In this document: positions 28,655 through 37,091 of the stretch, in pieces
How the letters are laid out: every line of letters starts with the position of its first letter
Position numbering within the stretch: position 1 is the stretch's first letter
Origin: an uncultured Tenacibaculum sp.
GTDB taxonomy: Bacteria; Bacteroidota; Bacteroidia; Flavobacteriales; Flavobacteriaceae
NCBI RefSeq assembly: GCF_947494125.1
Contig: NZ_CANLTU010000002.1
Location: forward strand, 658,968-722,967
Reading direction: 5' to 3'
DNA length: 64,000 bases
Program-made: the position numbers and the translations under genes
Notes under the pieces: model-generated
Told to the model about the DNA's origin: nothing
Database searches by the model: none
What the model saw: only the letters and a program-made list of their open reading frames with translations

Positions 28655-29176
28655 ATGATTCACATTAGAAAAACAGAAGAAGCTGATGCAGAAGTTTTAG
28701 CCTTACTAGGAAGGATAACTTACACAGAATCTCATGGGCATTTTATAGATGATAAAAAAGATTTATTTGAATACAATAATAAAGCTTTTTCTATTTCAAA
28801 AACAAAACTAGATTTAAATCACCCAAATAATCTTTTCTACATCGTTTATGTAGATGATTTGCCTGTTGGTTATGCTAAATTAGTTTTAAACGGAACTCAT
28901 GAAACTATTACTTCTTTAAATAATTGTCGATTAGAAAGAATTTACATCTTAAATGAATTTATTCCATTAAAAATTGGTCAACAATTTTTAACTTTTCTGG
29001 AAGAAAAATCAAAAGATTTGCAGTTAGACACGATGTGGTTATCAGTTTACGTAAAAAACGAAAGAGCTATCAGGTTTTATCAAAAGAATCAATTTAAAAA
29101 CGTAGGAAAATTAAATTTCATAGTCAATGGAAAAGAATATGACAATATAGTATTCTCTAAAAAAATAGCATTATGA
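28655..29176 (+). CDS. GNAT-family N-acetyltransferase
   Basis: A 173-residue acetyltransferase. The central strand and motif A are seen as NNCRLERIYILNEFIPLKIG, and the C-terminal part is WLSVYVKNERAIRFYQKNQF, the usual GNAT end. The R/Q-x-x-G-x-G/A loop is weakly kept (PLKIGQQFL). Its last 4 bases overlap the start of the PNPOx-like gene (ATGA). Substrate unknown. It belongs to the operon opposite the MocR regulator. Confidence 0.82.
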   Translation: MIHIRKTEEADAEVLALLGRITYTESHGHFIDDKKDLFEYNNKAFSISKTKLDLNHPNNLFYIVYVDDLPVGYAKLVLNGTHETITSLNNCRLERIYILNEFIPLKIGQQFLTFLEEKSKDLQLDTMWLSVYVKNERAIRFYQKNQFKNVGKLNFIVNGKEYDNIVFSKKIAL

Positions 29177-29832
29177 AAGAATATTCAAAATCAAAATTAA
29201 ACAGAGTAAAACGTGGTCAGAATAGAGCAACATATGATGTTGAAAAAATCAATACTATTTTAGATGCAGGTTTTATTGGGTATGTAAGCTATGTATATCA
29301 AGGCGGAGCTATCACCTTACCAATGGCATATGGAAGAAAAGAAAATAAAATATACCTACATGGTTCTCAAGCTAACAGAATGCTTTTGGCCTTATTAGAA
29401 GCAAAGGAAATGAGCATGACTGTAATGCATTTAGATGCTTTAGTTCTTGCTCGTTCAGGATTACATCACTCAGTAAATTACAGATCAGCCACTCTTTTTG
29501 GTTCAGTAAAAAAAATTACTAACCCAGATGAAAAAGATACTGCATTACTTTGCTTTATGGAGCATATGATGAAAGGAAGATGGGATGGAATACGTCCAAT
29601 GCACAAGGAAGAATTAGATAGAACAATGGTTGTAGAAATGACTATTGAAACTGCTTCTGCTAAAATTAGAGATGTAGGTGTAGCTGATGAACCTGAGGAT
29701 TATGATTTAGATGTATGGGCTGGTTTAGTACCTTTAAAACAAATAGCCTTGCCTCCTATTTCTGATGATAAATTAAAAAAAGGAATTAAAGTTCCTAAGC
29801 ATGTTACAGATTATTACATCCAAAATAAATAG
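29173..29832 (+). CDS. Pyridoxamine 5'-phosphate oxidase-like flavoprotein
   Basis: A 219-residue protein of the split-barrel FMN-binding family. KSKLNRVKRGQNRATYD and VEKINTILDAGFIGYVSYVY open the fold, GSQANRML gives the flavin contact, and LARSGLHHSVNYRSATLFGS is characteristic of the flavin-nucleotide-binding subgroup. It is not the PdxH housekeeping enzyme. It is last in the operon opposite a MocR-type PLP regulator, suggesting a link to B6 vitamers or another cofactor, which is inference. Confidence 0.85.
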   Translation: MKEYSKSKLNRVKRGQNRATYDVEKINTILDAGFIGYVSYVYQGGAITLPMAYGRKENKIYLHGSQANRMLLALLEAKEMSMTVMHLDALVLARSGLHHSVNYRSATLFGSVKKITNPDEKDTALLCFMEHMMKGRWDGIRPMHKEELDRTMVVEMTIETASAKIRDVGVADEPEDYDLDVWAGLVPLKQIALPPISDDKLKKGIKVPKHVTDYYIQNK

Positions 29833-29871
29833 TATTTTAGCTAGCTTTATTAATTCCCTAAATACTTATTT

Positions 29872-30339
29872 ATGTTGTTTAAATACACATTTGTTACCCT
29901 TATAGCGACCTTTTTCTTTATTTCTTGTAGTAGTGATTCTTCAGATAATCTAAATTCAGAAGAAAACACTTCTATAACTCAAGAAATTCATGAACTTATT
30001 AATAAATATAGAGTTAGCAAAGGTAAATCTCAACTTATCTTTAGTAAAGATGCATCTTCAATTGCGTTGAAGCATACAAAATACATGATAAATGTAAAAA
30101 AGATTAGCCACGATAAGTTTGATGATCGATTTAAAGAGTTACAAAATTTAGACAACGCCATAGGAGCTGCAGAAAATGTTGCTTCACATCAAAAAACAGC
30201 CAATCAAGTTGTTCAAAACTGGATAAATAGCAATGGGCATAGAAAAAACATAGAAGGAAATTATAGTCATACTGGTATTGGTGTAGAAAAAAATAGTTCA
30301 GGAAATTATTATTTCACACAATTATTCTATTCGAAATAA
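29872..30339 (+). CDS. CAP/SCP-domain lipoprotein
   Basis: A 155-residue envelope lipoprotein: signal peptide with lipobox Cys (TFFFISCSSDSSD) and an Asp/Ser spacer. A CAP domain follows, with HELINKYRVSKGKSQL, ALKHTKYM, the AAENVAS strand and the family motif NSNGHRKNIEGNYSHTGIGV. The two His typical of the CAP cavity are present (H of KHTKYM and of GHRKN). Bacterial CAP proteins have no agreed activity. Confidence 0.88.
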   Translation: MLFKYTFVTLIATFFFISCSSDSSDNLNSEENTSITQEIHELINKYRVSKGKSQLIFSKDASSIALKHTKYMINVKKISHDKFDDRFKELQNLDNAIGAAENVASHQKTANQVVQNWINSNGHRKNIEGNYSHTGIGVEKNSSGNYYFTQLFYSK

Positions 30340-30347
30340 ATTAAATT

Positions 30348-31247
30348 ATGAATGCTTTCGACGTAATTATTCTAACTGATAATAAACATCTAAAATCTAC
30401 AGAAAATAACCTCATTATACAAAACGTATTAGATGAAGATAATTATGTCAAACTAGCTTTAGAAAGACTTGGTTTAAAAACTCTCCGTTTATCTTGGGAT
30501 GATACAAGTTTTGATTGGTCTAAAACTAAGTTCATCCTTTTTAGATCAACTTGGGATTACCAAAATTGTTATTCAGAATTTTCAAACTGGTTAAATAAAG
30601 TAAGTAAGCAAACTACCATGTTGAATTCTGAAAATATTATCAGATGGAATGTAGACAAACACTATTTATTAGACTTGCAAAATAAAGGGGTTAATATCTG
30701 TGAATCTTATTTTTTAGAAACTTCAGAAAGCAGAAACTTACAAGAACTAGCTACAGAATTTAAACTTTCTGAATTTATTTTAAAGCCTTGTGTTTCTGGT
30801 GGGGGAAGACACACTTATAAAATCAATAAAAATAACATAGCTCAGCATGAAGAAATTTTCTCCGAATTAATCAGTAATGAAGCAATGATTATTCAGCCTT
30901 TTCAATACAATATAACAGAAAAAGGCGAAATTTCTTTAGTATTAATCAACGGAAAATTTACACATGCAGTTTTAAAAAAAGCTAAAAGAGGAGACTTTAG
31001 GGTTCAAGACGACTTTGGAGGTTCTGTTTATAATTACACACCTACTCAAGCTGAGATTGAATTTGCTAAGAAAGCCATAAAAGCGTGTAGTGAGACACCA
31101 ATTTATGCCAGAGTTGATATTTTTACAGATAATAATGGTAATTTAGCTATTGCTGAATTAGAATTAATAGAGCCAGAATTATGGTTCAGAAATAATCCAC
31201 AAGCGGCGGATAAACTAGCAGTAGAAATTCAACAATTATTACAATAA
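30348..31247 (+). CDS. ATP-grasp ligase, RimK/glutathione synthetase-like
   Basis: A 299-residue ATP-grasp enzyme. The N-terminal domain is unlike common ligases (RSTWDYQNCYSEFSNWL). The ATP-binding part shows FILKPCVSGGGRHTYK, the adenine loop MIIQPFQ and the metal site ARVDIFTDNNGNLAIAELEL, with N of NNPQA close to the end. Such enzymes join a carboxylate to an amine or thiol. Neither acceptor nor donor can be named. It starts 8 bases after the CAP lipoprotein gene and is followed at 2 bases by the next gene, suggesting co-transcription. Confidence 0.8.
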   Translation: MNAFDVIILTDNKHLKSTENNLIIQNVLDEDNYVKLALERLGLKTLRLSWDDTSFDWSKTKFILFRSTWDYQNCYSEFSNWLNKVSKQTTMLNSENIIRWNVDKHYLLDLQNKGVNICESYFLETSESRNLQELATEFKLSEFILKPCVSGGGRHTYKINKNNIAQHEEIFSELISNEAMIIQPFQYNITEKGEISLVLINGKFTHAVLKKAKRGDFRVQDDFGGSVYNYTPTQAEIEFAKKAIKACSETPIYARVDIFTDNNGNLAIAELELIEPELWFRNNPQAADKLAVEIQQLLQ

Positions 31248-31249
31248 AC

Positions 31250-31936
31250 ATGAAAAAAATCTTAAGAATATTAGGTACAATAATCTTGTTTTTAATTATT
31301 AGCCTAACTGTTTTTTATTTTATGAGTAATGAAAGCTTACCTGAAGGAAACAGCAATAAAGAAGCCGATGTATTAGCTACAAAAATGTTAGAAGCATTAA
31401 ATTATGAAGCTTATGAAAATACACATTTTATAGAATGGAGTTTTAGAGGTAAACATTTTTATAAATGGAATAAGAAAAACAACATTGTAGAAGTTTCTTG
31501 GGGCAAGAATAAAGTTTTTTTAGAAACTAAAAATATACCTAACAGTAAAGTTTTTATCAATAACAAACAAGTTGAGGATTCTAAAATATTAAAAAAAGCT
31601 ACAGATTTTTTTAACAACGATAGTTTTTGGTTAGTAGCTCCTTATAAAGTTTTTGAAGAAGGAATTAAGCGTAAAATAGTGCAACATGAAAACAAAGACG
31701 CACTTATGGTAACTTATATAACTGGAGGCACAACTCCAGGAGATTCCTATTTGTGGATTTTAGATGAAAACTACAAACCTATTGCTTATAAAATGTGGGT
31801 GTCAATTATACCAACTGGCGGTATGGAAGCTTCTTGGAATGATTGGACAACAACACAATCTGGAGCAGTTTTACCCACAAAACATGAACTTTCAATAGGA
31901 ACTCTAGACATGGGGAATGTGAAAGGTTACAATTAA
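31250..31936 (+). CDS. Membrane-anchored protein of unknown function
   Basis: Not recognised as a named family. The 228 residues begin with one hydrophobic segment (ILGTIILFLIISLTVFYFM) and continue as a soluble, extracytoplasmic domain of mixed alpha/beta type with repeated Trp (WSFRGKHFYKWN, EVSWGKNK, DSFWLVAPYKVFEEG, ASWNDWTTTQSG). It looks like a lipid- or substrate-binding periplasmic domain but nothing proves this. It lies directly behind the ATP-grasp gene. Confidence 0.7.
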   Translation: MKKILRILGTIILFLIISLTVFYFMSNESLPEGNSNKEADVLATKMLEALNYEAYENTHFIEWSFRGKHFYKWNKKNNIVEVSWGKNKVFLETKNIPNSKVFINNKQVEDSKILKKATDFFNNDSFWLVAPYKVFEEGIKRKIVQHENKDALMVTYITGGTTPGDSYLWILDENYKPIAYKMWVSIIPTGGMEASWNDWTTTQSGAVLPTKHELSIGTLDMGNVKGYN

Positions 31937-31960
31937 ATATTAATATATCTTCTTTTTACA

Positions 31961-33139
31961 GTGAACAAAGCTATTTTACAACCAAATGTTCAGTTATTCA
32001 TTCAAAATAACTTAAAAACAGATATTAATAAACTGATTTTTAAAGGGAGCCCTTTTGAAAACATCACTATCCAAGAATTAGCTAATCAAATTTTAGCAAA
32101 GCAGAAGTCGGAAAAGAAATTACCTCAATGGTTTAATACTAAAGATATTTATTACCCTGAAAAGCTAAGTATTGAACAAACTTCATCTGAAATTACAGCA
32201 GAATATAAATCAAATTTAATTTCTGGAGATACCATAATTGATCTTACAGGTGGTTTTGGTGTAGATTGTTTAGCTTTTTCTAAAATATTTAAAAATGTTA
32301 TTCACTGTGAAATTAATGAACAACTATCTAAAATAGTTAAATACAACTATGAAAAACTAGGTGTAAACAATATTAAAACTATAGCTAAAAATGGAATTGA
32401 TTTTTTAAAACAATTTAATGGAAAACTAGATTGTATTTATATCGACCCATCAAGAAGGCATGATGTAAAAGGGAAAGTGTTCCTGTTAAAAGATTGCCTA
32501 CCTAACGTACCTGAAAATCTTGATTTTCTATTTACAAAAGCTAACACTATATTAATTAAAAATTCTCCAATATTAGATATAACATCTACAATTAATGATT
32601 TAAAATTTATCAAAGAAATACATATTATTTCTGTCAAAAATGAAGTGAAAGAGCTTCTATTTATATTAGAAAAAAACTATAAAGAATCAATTCAGGTAAA
32701 AACACATAACTTACTAAAAAACAATAATCAAGAATTTAACTTTACCTATAAGAACAACAACGAGTCGATATATTCAATACCACAAAATTATTTATATGAA
32801 CCAAACGCTGCTATTTTAAAATCAGGGGGGTTTAATGAAGTTTCTTATCAATTAAAAATAAATAAATTACAACAACATTCTCACTTGTATACATCTGAAA
32901 AATTAATAGCAAACTTTCCAGGTAGAATATTTAAAATTAATAACATTCATTCATATAATAAAAAGAAAATTAAAAAAACATTAAAATTAGATAAAGCTAA
33001 TATTAGTATACGAAACTTTCCCAAAACAGTAGCTCAAATTCGAACAGAAACTAAAATAAAAGATGGTGGAGAAACTTATCTGTTTTTTACAAAAAACATT
33101 AACAATGAGTTAATTATAATAGAATGTTCAAAAAACTAA
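31961..33139 (+). CDS. SAM-dependent methyltransferase with THUMP-like domain
   Basis: A 392-residue class I methyltransferase. The SAM-binding motif IIDLTGGFGVDCLAFSK lies at about residues 90-105, the acidic loop is HCEINEQL, and motif IV is DCIYIDPSRRHD, a form seen in RNA-modifying enzymes. The C-terminal part, including NIRNFP-like ISIRNFPKTVAQIR, matches the THUMP-like domain found with such proteins in Bacteroidota. An RNA target is likely, identity unknown. The start codon is GTG. Confidence 0.8.
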   Translation: MNKAILQPNVQLFIQNNLKTDINKLIFKGSPFENITIQELANQILAKQKSEKKLPQWFNTKDIYYPEKLSIEQTSSEITAEYKSNLISGDTIIDLTGGFGVDCLAFSKIFKNVIHCEINEQLSKIVKYNYEKLGVNNIKTIAKNGIDFLKQFNGKLDCIYIDPSRRHDVKGKVFLLKDCLPNVPENLDFLFTKANTILIKNSPILDITSTINDLKFIKEIHIISVKNEVKELLFILEKNYKESIQVKTHNLLKNNNQEFNFTYKNNNESIYSIPQNYLYEPNAAILKSGGFNEVSYQLKINKLQQHSHLYTSEKLIANFPGRIFKINNIHSYNKKKIKKTLKLDKANISIRNFPKTVAQIRTETKIKDGGETYLFFTKNINNELIIIECSKN

Positions 33140-33164
33140 CATTAGAAATCACAATATATTCTAT

Positions 33165-33275
33165 CCTTTTCCGTTGAGTTAAAAGAAGGTTGCCCTATCT
33201 GGGTGTGTTTTGTTTATAAGGGGTAATAAAACATACCGAAAGGCCTTGACCTCAAACAAGGCTTTTCAATTACCT
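33165..33275 (+). promoter_or_regulatory. Structured RNA element before fdhD, possible riboswitch
   Basis: Two strong hairpins are seen. One has a 10-bp stem (GGTGTGTTTT at 33202-33211 with AAAACATACC at 33228-33237, one G-U pair). The other has a 6-bp stem (GCCTTG at 33243-33248 with CAAGGC at 33257-33262) followed by TTTT. Further conserved-looking bits (CCGTTGAG, AAGGTTGCCC, ACCGAAAGG) surround them. Being upstream of two molybdopterin-linked genes, it could be a molybdenum-cofactor-type riboswitch. The second hairpin may instead be the terminator of the preceding gene. I cannot confirm a family match from memory. Confidence 0.45.
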
Positions 33276-33301
33276 TACTTTTAAGTACATTTGTTTATAG
33301 C

Positions 33302-34102
33302 ATGAAACAAGCAAGTACTTACCAATCCATAAAATTATCAGACAAACACGTATCTAAAATTGAAGATAACCTTGTTATCGAGGCTCCACTTCAAATAAAT
33401 ATTAACGAGGAATCTTACACTGTTGTAATGAGAACTCCTGGTAATGACAAAGAACTTATTAGAGGACTTTTATACGCTGAAGATATTTATAAAAGCAATG
33501 ATGAATTAAGAATTGATTCTGTTGAAATAAATAAAGACTTTTCATCAATTTTAAATGTTACTATACCAAAAGAAAAGTTAGGTAATGGGTACTTAAATAA
33601 GCGTACTCTTTTATCCGTTTCTTCATGTGGTATTTGTGGAAAAAAAGAAATTAAAGACTTAAATACAAATGGAAAACCCTTAAATCACACACTTAAAGAA
33701 TCTGTTGAGATAAATAAATCAATGTATTTAGAAATGAGTAAATTACAGACTTTATTTAAAACAACTGGAGGAAGTCATGCTTGTGCTTTATTTAATAAAA
33801 AACAAAAACTTTTAACAGTTAAAGAAGATATAGGGAGACATAACGCAGTAGACAAATGTGTTGGAGCTTTAATTTCTAAAAACACTTTAAAACAAGCTAA
33901 TTATATGCTTGTTAGTGGACGTGTTTCATATGAAATTGTTTCCAAAGCTTTTTTGGCAAAAATTCCAATTATTATGGCTGTTTCAGCTTGCTCATCTTTG
34001 GCTGTTGATTTTGCAAAAGAATTCGGAATTTGCCTAATCGGTTTCAGTAGAAACGACAAAATGACTATATATTCTAATCCTCAATATATAAATTATGAGT
34101 GA
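33302..34102 (+). CDS. fdhD: Formate dehydrogenase accessory sulfurtransferase FdhD
   Basis: Transfers sulfur to the molybdenum cofactor before it enters formate dehydrogenase-type enzymes. The reactive Cys pair is present as SSCGICGKKE (about residues 107-116). Other conserved blocks are RTPGNDKELIRGLLYAEDI, TGGSHACALF and EDIGRHNAVDKCVGA. The length, 266 residues, is standard. It overlaps the next gene by 8 bases. That partner is the only visible molybdoenzyme here. Confidence 0.95.
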   Translation: MKQASTYQSIKLSDKHVSKIEDNLVIEAPLQININEESYTVVMRTPGNDKELIRGLLYAEDIYKSNDELRIDSVEINKDFSSILNVTIPKEKLGNGYLNKRTLLSVSSCGICGKKEIKDLNTNGKPLNHTLKESVEINKSMYLEMSKLQTLFKTTGGSHACALFNKKQKLLTVKEDIGRHNAVDKCVGALISKNTLKQANYMLVSGRVSYEIVSKAFLAKIPIIMAVSACSSLAVDFAKEFGICLIGFSRNDKMTIYSNPQYINYE

Positions 34103-36389
34103 TAAAAAAATACACGCCCAACCGCCAGAAGACTTAACTGGAATTAAACTTATTGATATTCCTAAAAAAGCTGTGGGTACAAAAGCTATAAAATCAGCAT
34201 TGAATCATGTTTTTTCAGAAACAGGAGTTTCTAAAGGAATTAGCTTACTTCAAAATATAAACCAAATAAATGGTTTTGATTGCCCAGGTTGTGCATGGCC
34301 AGATCCTGATGAAAAGAGAGCTTTTTTAGCAGAGTATTGTGAAAATGGAGCGAAGGCTGTTGCAGAAGAGGCTACTAAGAATAGAGTCTCTCCCCTATTT
34401 TTTGCTACACATTCTGTTCAAGAAATGTCTGAATGGTCAGATTTTAAAATAGGTAAAAGTGGACGTATCACACATCCTATGATTTTACGTGAAGGATCAG
34501 ATAATTATGAAGAAGTTTCATGGCAAGACGCATTTAACCTTATTGGAAAAGAACTAAATATATTAAACTCTCCAAACGATGGTATATTTTATACGTCGGG
34601 CAGAACAAGTAATGAAGCTGCTTTTTTATACCAATTATTTGTACGTCAATTTGGAACAAATAACTTACCTGACTGTTCAAATATGTGCCATGAAAGTAGT
34701 GGTAGTGCATTATCTGAAACTCTTGGAATAGGAAAAGGTTCTGTAACATTAGATGATTTCAATCATGCTGATTTGGTTATCGTTATTGGGCAAAACCCTG
34801 GAACCAACCACCCAAGAATGCTTACCGCTTTGAAGGATACTAAAAAGAACGGTGGAAAAATAATGACAATTAATCCATTACCTGAAGTTGGATTAATGAA
34901 TTATGTGGACCCGCAAAATCCTTTAAAATGGTTAGGGTCTGGTGATAAATTAACAGATCTATTTCTACAAGTAAAAATAAACGGAGATGTAGCTTTATTA
35001 AAAATCATCTTGAAATTGATGAAAGAAAAAGAAGATGAGCAACCTAATACTGTTTTCAATCACCAATTTATAAAAGAAAAAACACATGGTATAGATCAGT
35101 TTTTAAATGAGTTGGATAACTATACTATTGATGAGTTATTACCGCAAACAGGTTTAACCATTGAATCTATTAAAGAAGCTACAGAATTAATAATTAATAA
35201 CGATAAAATTATTATTTGTTGGGCTATGGGATTAACCCAACATAAAAATGCGGTAGATAATATTAGAGAGCTCGTTAATTTACTATTATTAAAAGGTAGT
35301 ATTGGAAAAAAAGGAGCTGGTACCTGTCCTGTACGTGGACATTCAAATGTACAAGGAGATAGAACGATGGGGATTTGGGAAAAACCTAAAGACAGTTTCC
35401 TAGATAACTTAGAAAAAGAATTTAGCTTTAATGCTCCTCGTAAACACGGTTATGATGTAGTTGCTGCTATCGAAGCCATGCATAATAAAAAAGCAAAGGT
35501 TTTTATAGGTATGGGAGGTAATTTTATCTCTGCTACACCTGATACCGAATATACAGCAGAAGCACTAAGAAATTGCGATTTAACAGTTCATGTATCTACA
35601 AAACTAAATAGAAGCCACTTAGTTCATGGAAAGCAAGCTTTAATTTTACCATGTTTAGGTCGTTCAGAAAAAGATATACAAGAAAGTGGAGAGCAATTTG
35701 TTTCTGTAGAAAACTCAATGGGGGTAGTTCACAAATCTAGTGGTCACCTATCTCCTGCTTCTACTAAATTACTTAGCGAACCTGCCATTGTTGCTGGTAT
35801 TGCAGAAGCTACTTTTACAAACCCTACAATTAAATGGAATTCATTAATTACAAATTACGATTTAATTCGTAATAAAATTGAAGCTACAATTCCTGGTTTT
35901 GATAATTATAATCAAAGAGTTCGAAAAAAAGGAGGTTTTTATTTACCTAATAATGCAAGAGAAAATAATTACAGCCCTACATTAACCGGAAAAGCTAATT
36001 TTACAACAAATTTACCTTCTGATATAAGTTTAGAAAATAATCAATACATGTTAATGACTATTCGTACACATGATCAATATAATACAACTATATATGGATT
36101 AAACGATCGTTATAGAGGTATATTAAACGAACGCAGAGTTGTTTTCATGAATCCAGACGACATGAAGAGTCAAGGCCTAGCTAAACTTGATCGTGTAAAT
36201 TTAATAAGTCATTTTCAAGGTGAAAAAAGAATCGCTAATGGTTTTTTAGTTATTCCATATAGTATACCAAAGCAATGTACTGCTACATATTTTCCTGAAG
36301 CAAATGTTTTAGTTCCAATACAAAGTAAAGCTAGAATTAGTCATACTCCAGCCTCTAAAACAGTAATAATAACTGTTGAAAAGAGCTAA
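34095..36389 (+). CDS. FdhF/YdeP-family molybdopterin oxidoreductase
   Basis: A 764-residue bis-MGD enzyme of the YdeP class (formate dehydrogenase alpha-like). The class hallmark NGFDCPGCAWPDPDEKR is at about residue 60. The probable Mo ligand Cys is in CSNMCHESSGSALSETLGIG, and the molybdopterin-binding blocks GTCPVRGHSNVQGDRTMGI and TIRTHDQYNTTIYGLNDRYR are intact. There is no N-terminal Fe4S4 motif of the FdhF type. YdeP is linked to acid resistance in enterics, but its reaction is unknown. The 8-base overlap with fdhD argues for joint maturation. Confidence 0.9.
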   Translation: MSDKKIHAQPPEDLTGIKLIDIPKKAVGTKAIKSALNHVFSETGVSKGISLLQNINQINGFDCPGCAWPDPDEKRAFLAEYCENGAKAVAEEATKNRVSPLFFATHSVQEMSEWSDFKIGKSGRITHPMILREGSDNYEEVSWQDAFNLIGKELNILNSPNDGIFYTSGRTSNEAAFLYQLFVRQFGTNNLPDCSNMCHESSGSALSETLGIGKGSVTLDDFNHADLVIVIGQNPGTNHPRMLTALKDTKKNGGKIMTINPLPEVGLMNYVDPQNPLKWLGSGDKLTDLFLQVKINGDVALLKIILKLMKEKEDEQPNTVFNHQFIKEKTHGIDQFLNELDNYTIDELLPQTGLTIESIKEATELIINNDKIIICWAMGLTQHKNAVDNIRELVNLLLLKGSIGKKGAGTCPVRGHSNVQGDRTMGIWEKPKDSFLDNLEKEFSFNAPRKHGYDVVAAIEAMHNKKAKVFIGMGGNFISATPDTEYTAEALRNCDLTVHVSTKLNRSHLVHGKQALILPCLGRSEKDIQESGEQFVSVENSMGVVHKSSGHLSPASTKLLSEPAIVAGIAEATFTNPTIKWNSLITNYDLIRNKIEATIPGFDNYNQRVRKKGGFYLPNNARENNYSPTLTGKANFTTNLPSDISLENNQYMLMTIRTHDQYNTTIYGLNDRYRGILNERRVVFMNPDDMKSQGLAKLDRVNLISHFQGEKRIANGFLVIPYSIPKQCTATYFPEANVLVPIQSKARISHTPASKTVIITVEKS

Positions 36390-36443
36390 TTAAAAAAGAT
36401 TTGTATTTTAGTAAAATAATTTAACATTAATTAACCAATAGTT

Positions 36444-37079
36444 ATGCCTTTCATAGAAGAAGAAAAGTTTAAGTTAATTCAAGAAGACTTAGACAATTCA
36501 AAATTAAAAAGAGAAGAAGCTGAAAATGAATTAACTCAGACTCAAGATGAATTCAACTCTTTTAAAAAGAAATCTAAAATTATTCCTATTGTATTAGGTC
36601 TCTTATTGGGTGCATCATTGGGTGCAGCTTATTATTTTTACAATAATAGTAATGGAGGAGGCTCTTTTTCTTCAACAGATGAAATAGCTACTATAAAGAA
36701 AAATGAAGGAATTAGAGTATTAGATAGTGTTAAAAGAGCACAAGCAAGAGCTAAAAGAAAAGCTAAATCTAATGCCAAATCTGGAATTAGCACAAAAAGT
36801 TTAGAAAAAGCTGCTTCTGAAACAAATAAAAATATTTCAGGAGAAACTATATATTCTGTACAAATAGGTGTTTTTTCTAAAAGTAAACATCCTTTATTAT
36901 CATCAAAAACAATTCCTTCAACAGTTACAAGTTCTGATGGATACTTTAAATATTCTTTAGGTTTATTCTCTACTTTAAAAGAGGCTAAAAACCTTAAAAA
37001 CGAATTAATTAAAGTTGGATTTAAAGATGCTTTTGTGGCTTCTTATGTTGATGGAAAACGTCAAAAAATACACAATTAA
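36444..37079 (+). CDS. Membrane protein with SPOR-like domain
   Basis: A 211-residue protein: a Glu/Lys-rich coiled coil (about residues 1-48), one transmembrane helix (IIPIVLGLLLGASLGAAYYF), a basic Ala/Lys-rich linker and a C-terminal SPOR-type fold (YSVQIGVFSKSKHP, YFKYSLGLFSTLKEAKNLKN, FKDAFVASYVDGKRQ). SPOR domains bind denuded peptidoglycan. It precedes a barrel protein by 12 bases. Confidence 0.75.
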   Translation: MPFIEEEKFKLIQEDLDNSKLKREEAENELTQTQDEFNSFKKKSKIIPIVLGLLLGASLGAAYYFYNNSNGGGSFSSTDEIATIKKNEGIRVLDSVKRAQARAKRKAKSNAKSGISTKSLEKAASETNKNISGETIYSVQIGVFSKSKHPLLSSKTIPSTVTSSDGYFKYSLGLFSTLKEAKNLKNELIKVGFKDAFVASYVDGKRQKIHN

Positions 37080-37091
37080 AATAAATATTTA

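Noticed and set aside
33286..33293. TACATTTG -7 box directly before fdhD
   Set aside because: It would start transcription almost at the ATG, and no -33 TTG is at the right spacing. Kept only as an alternative to the leader model.
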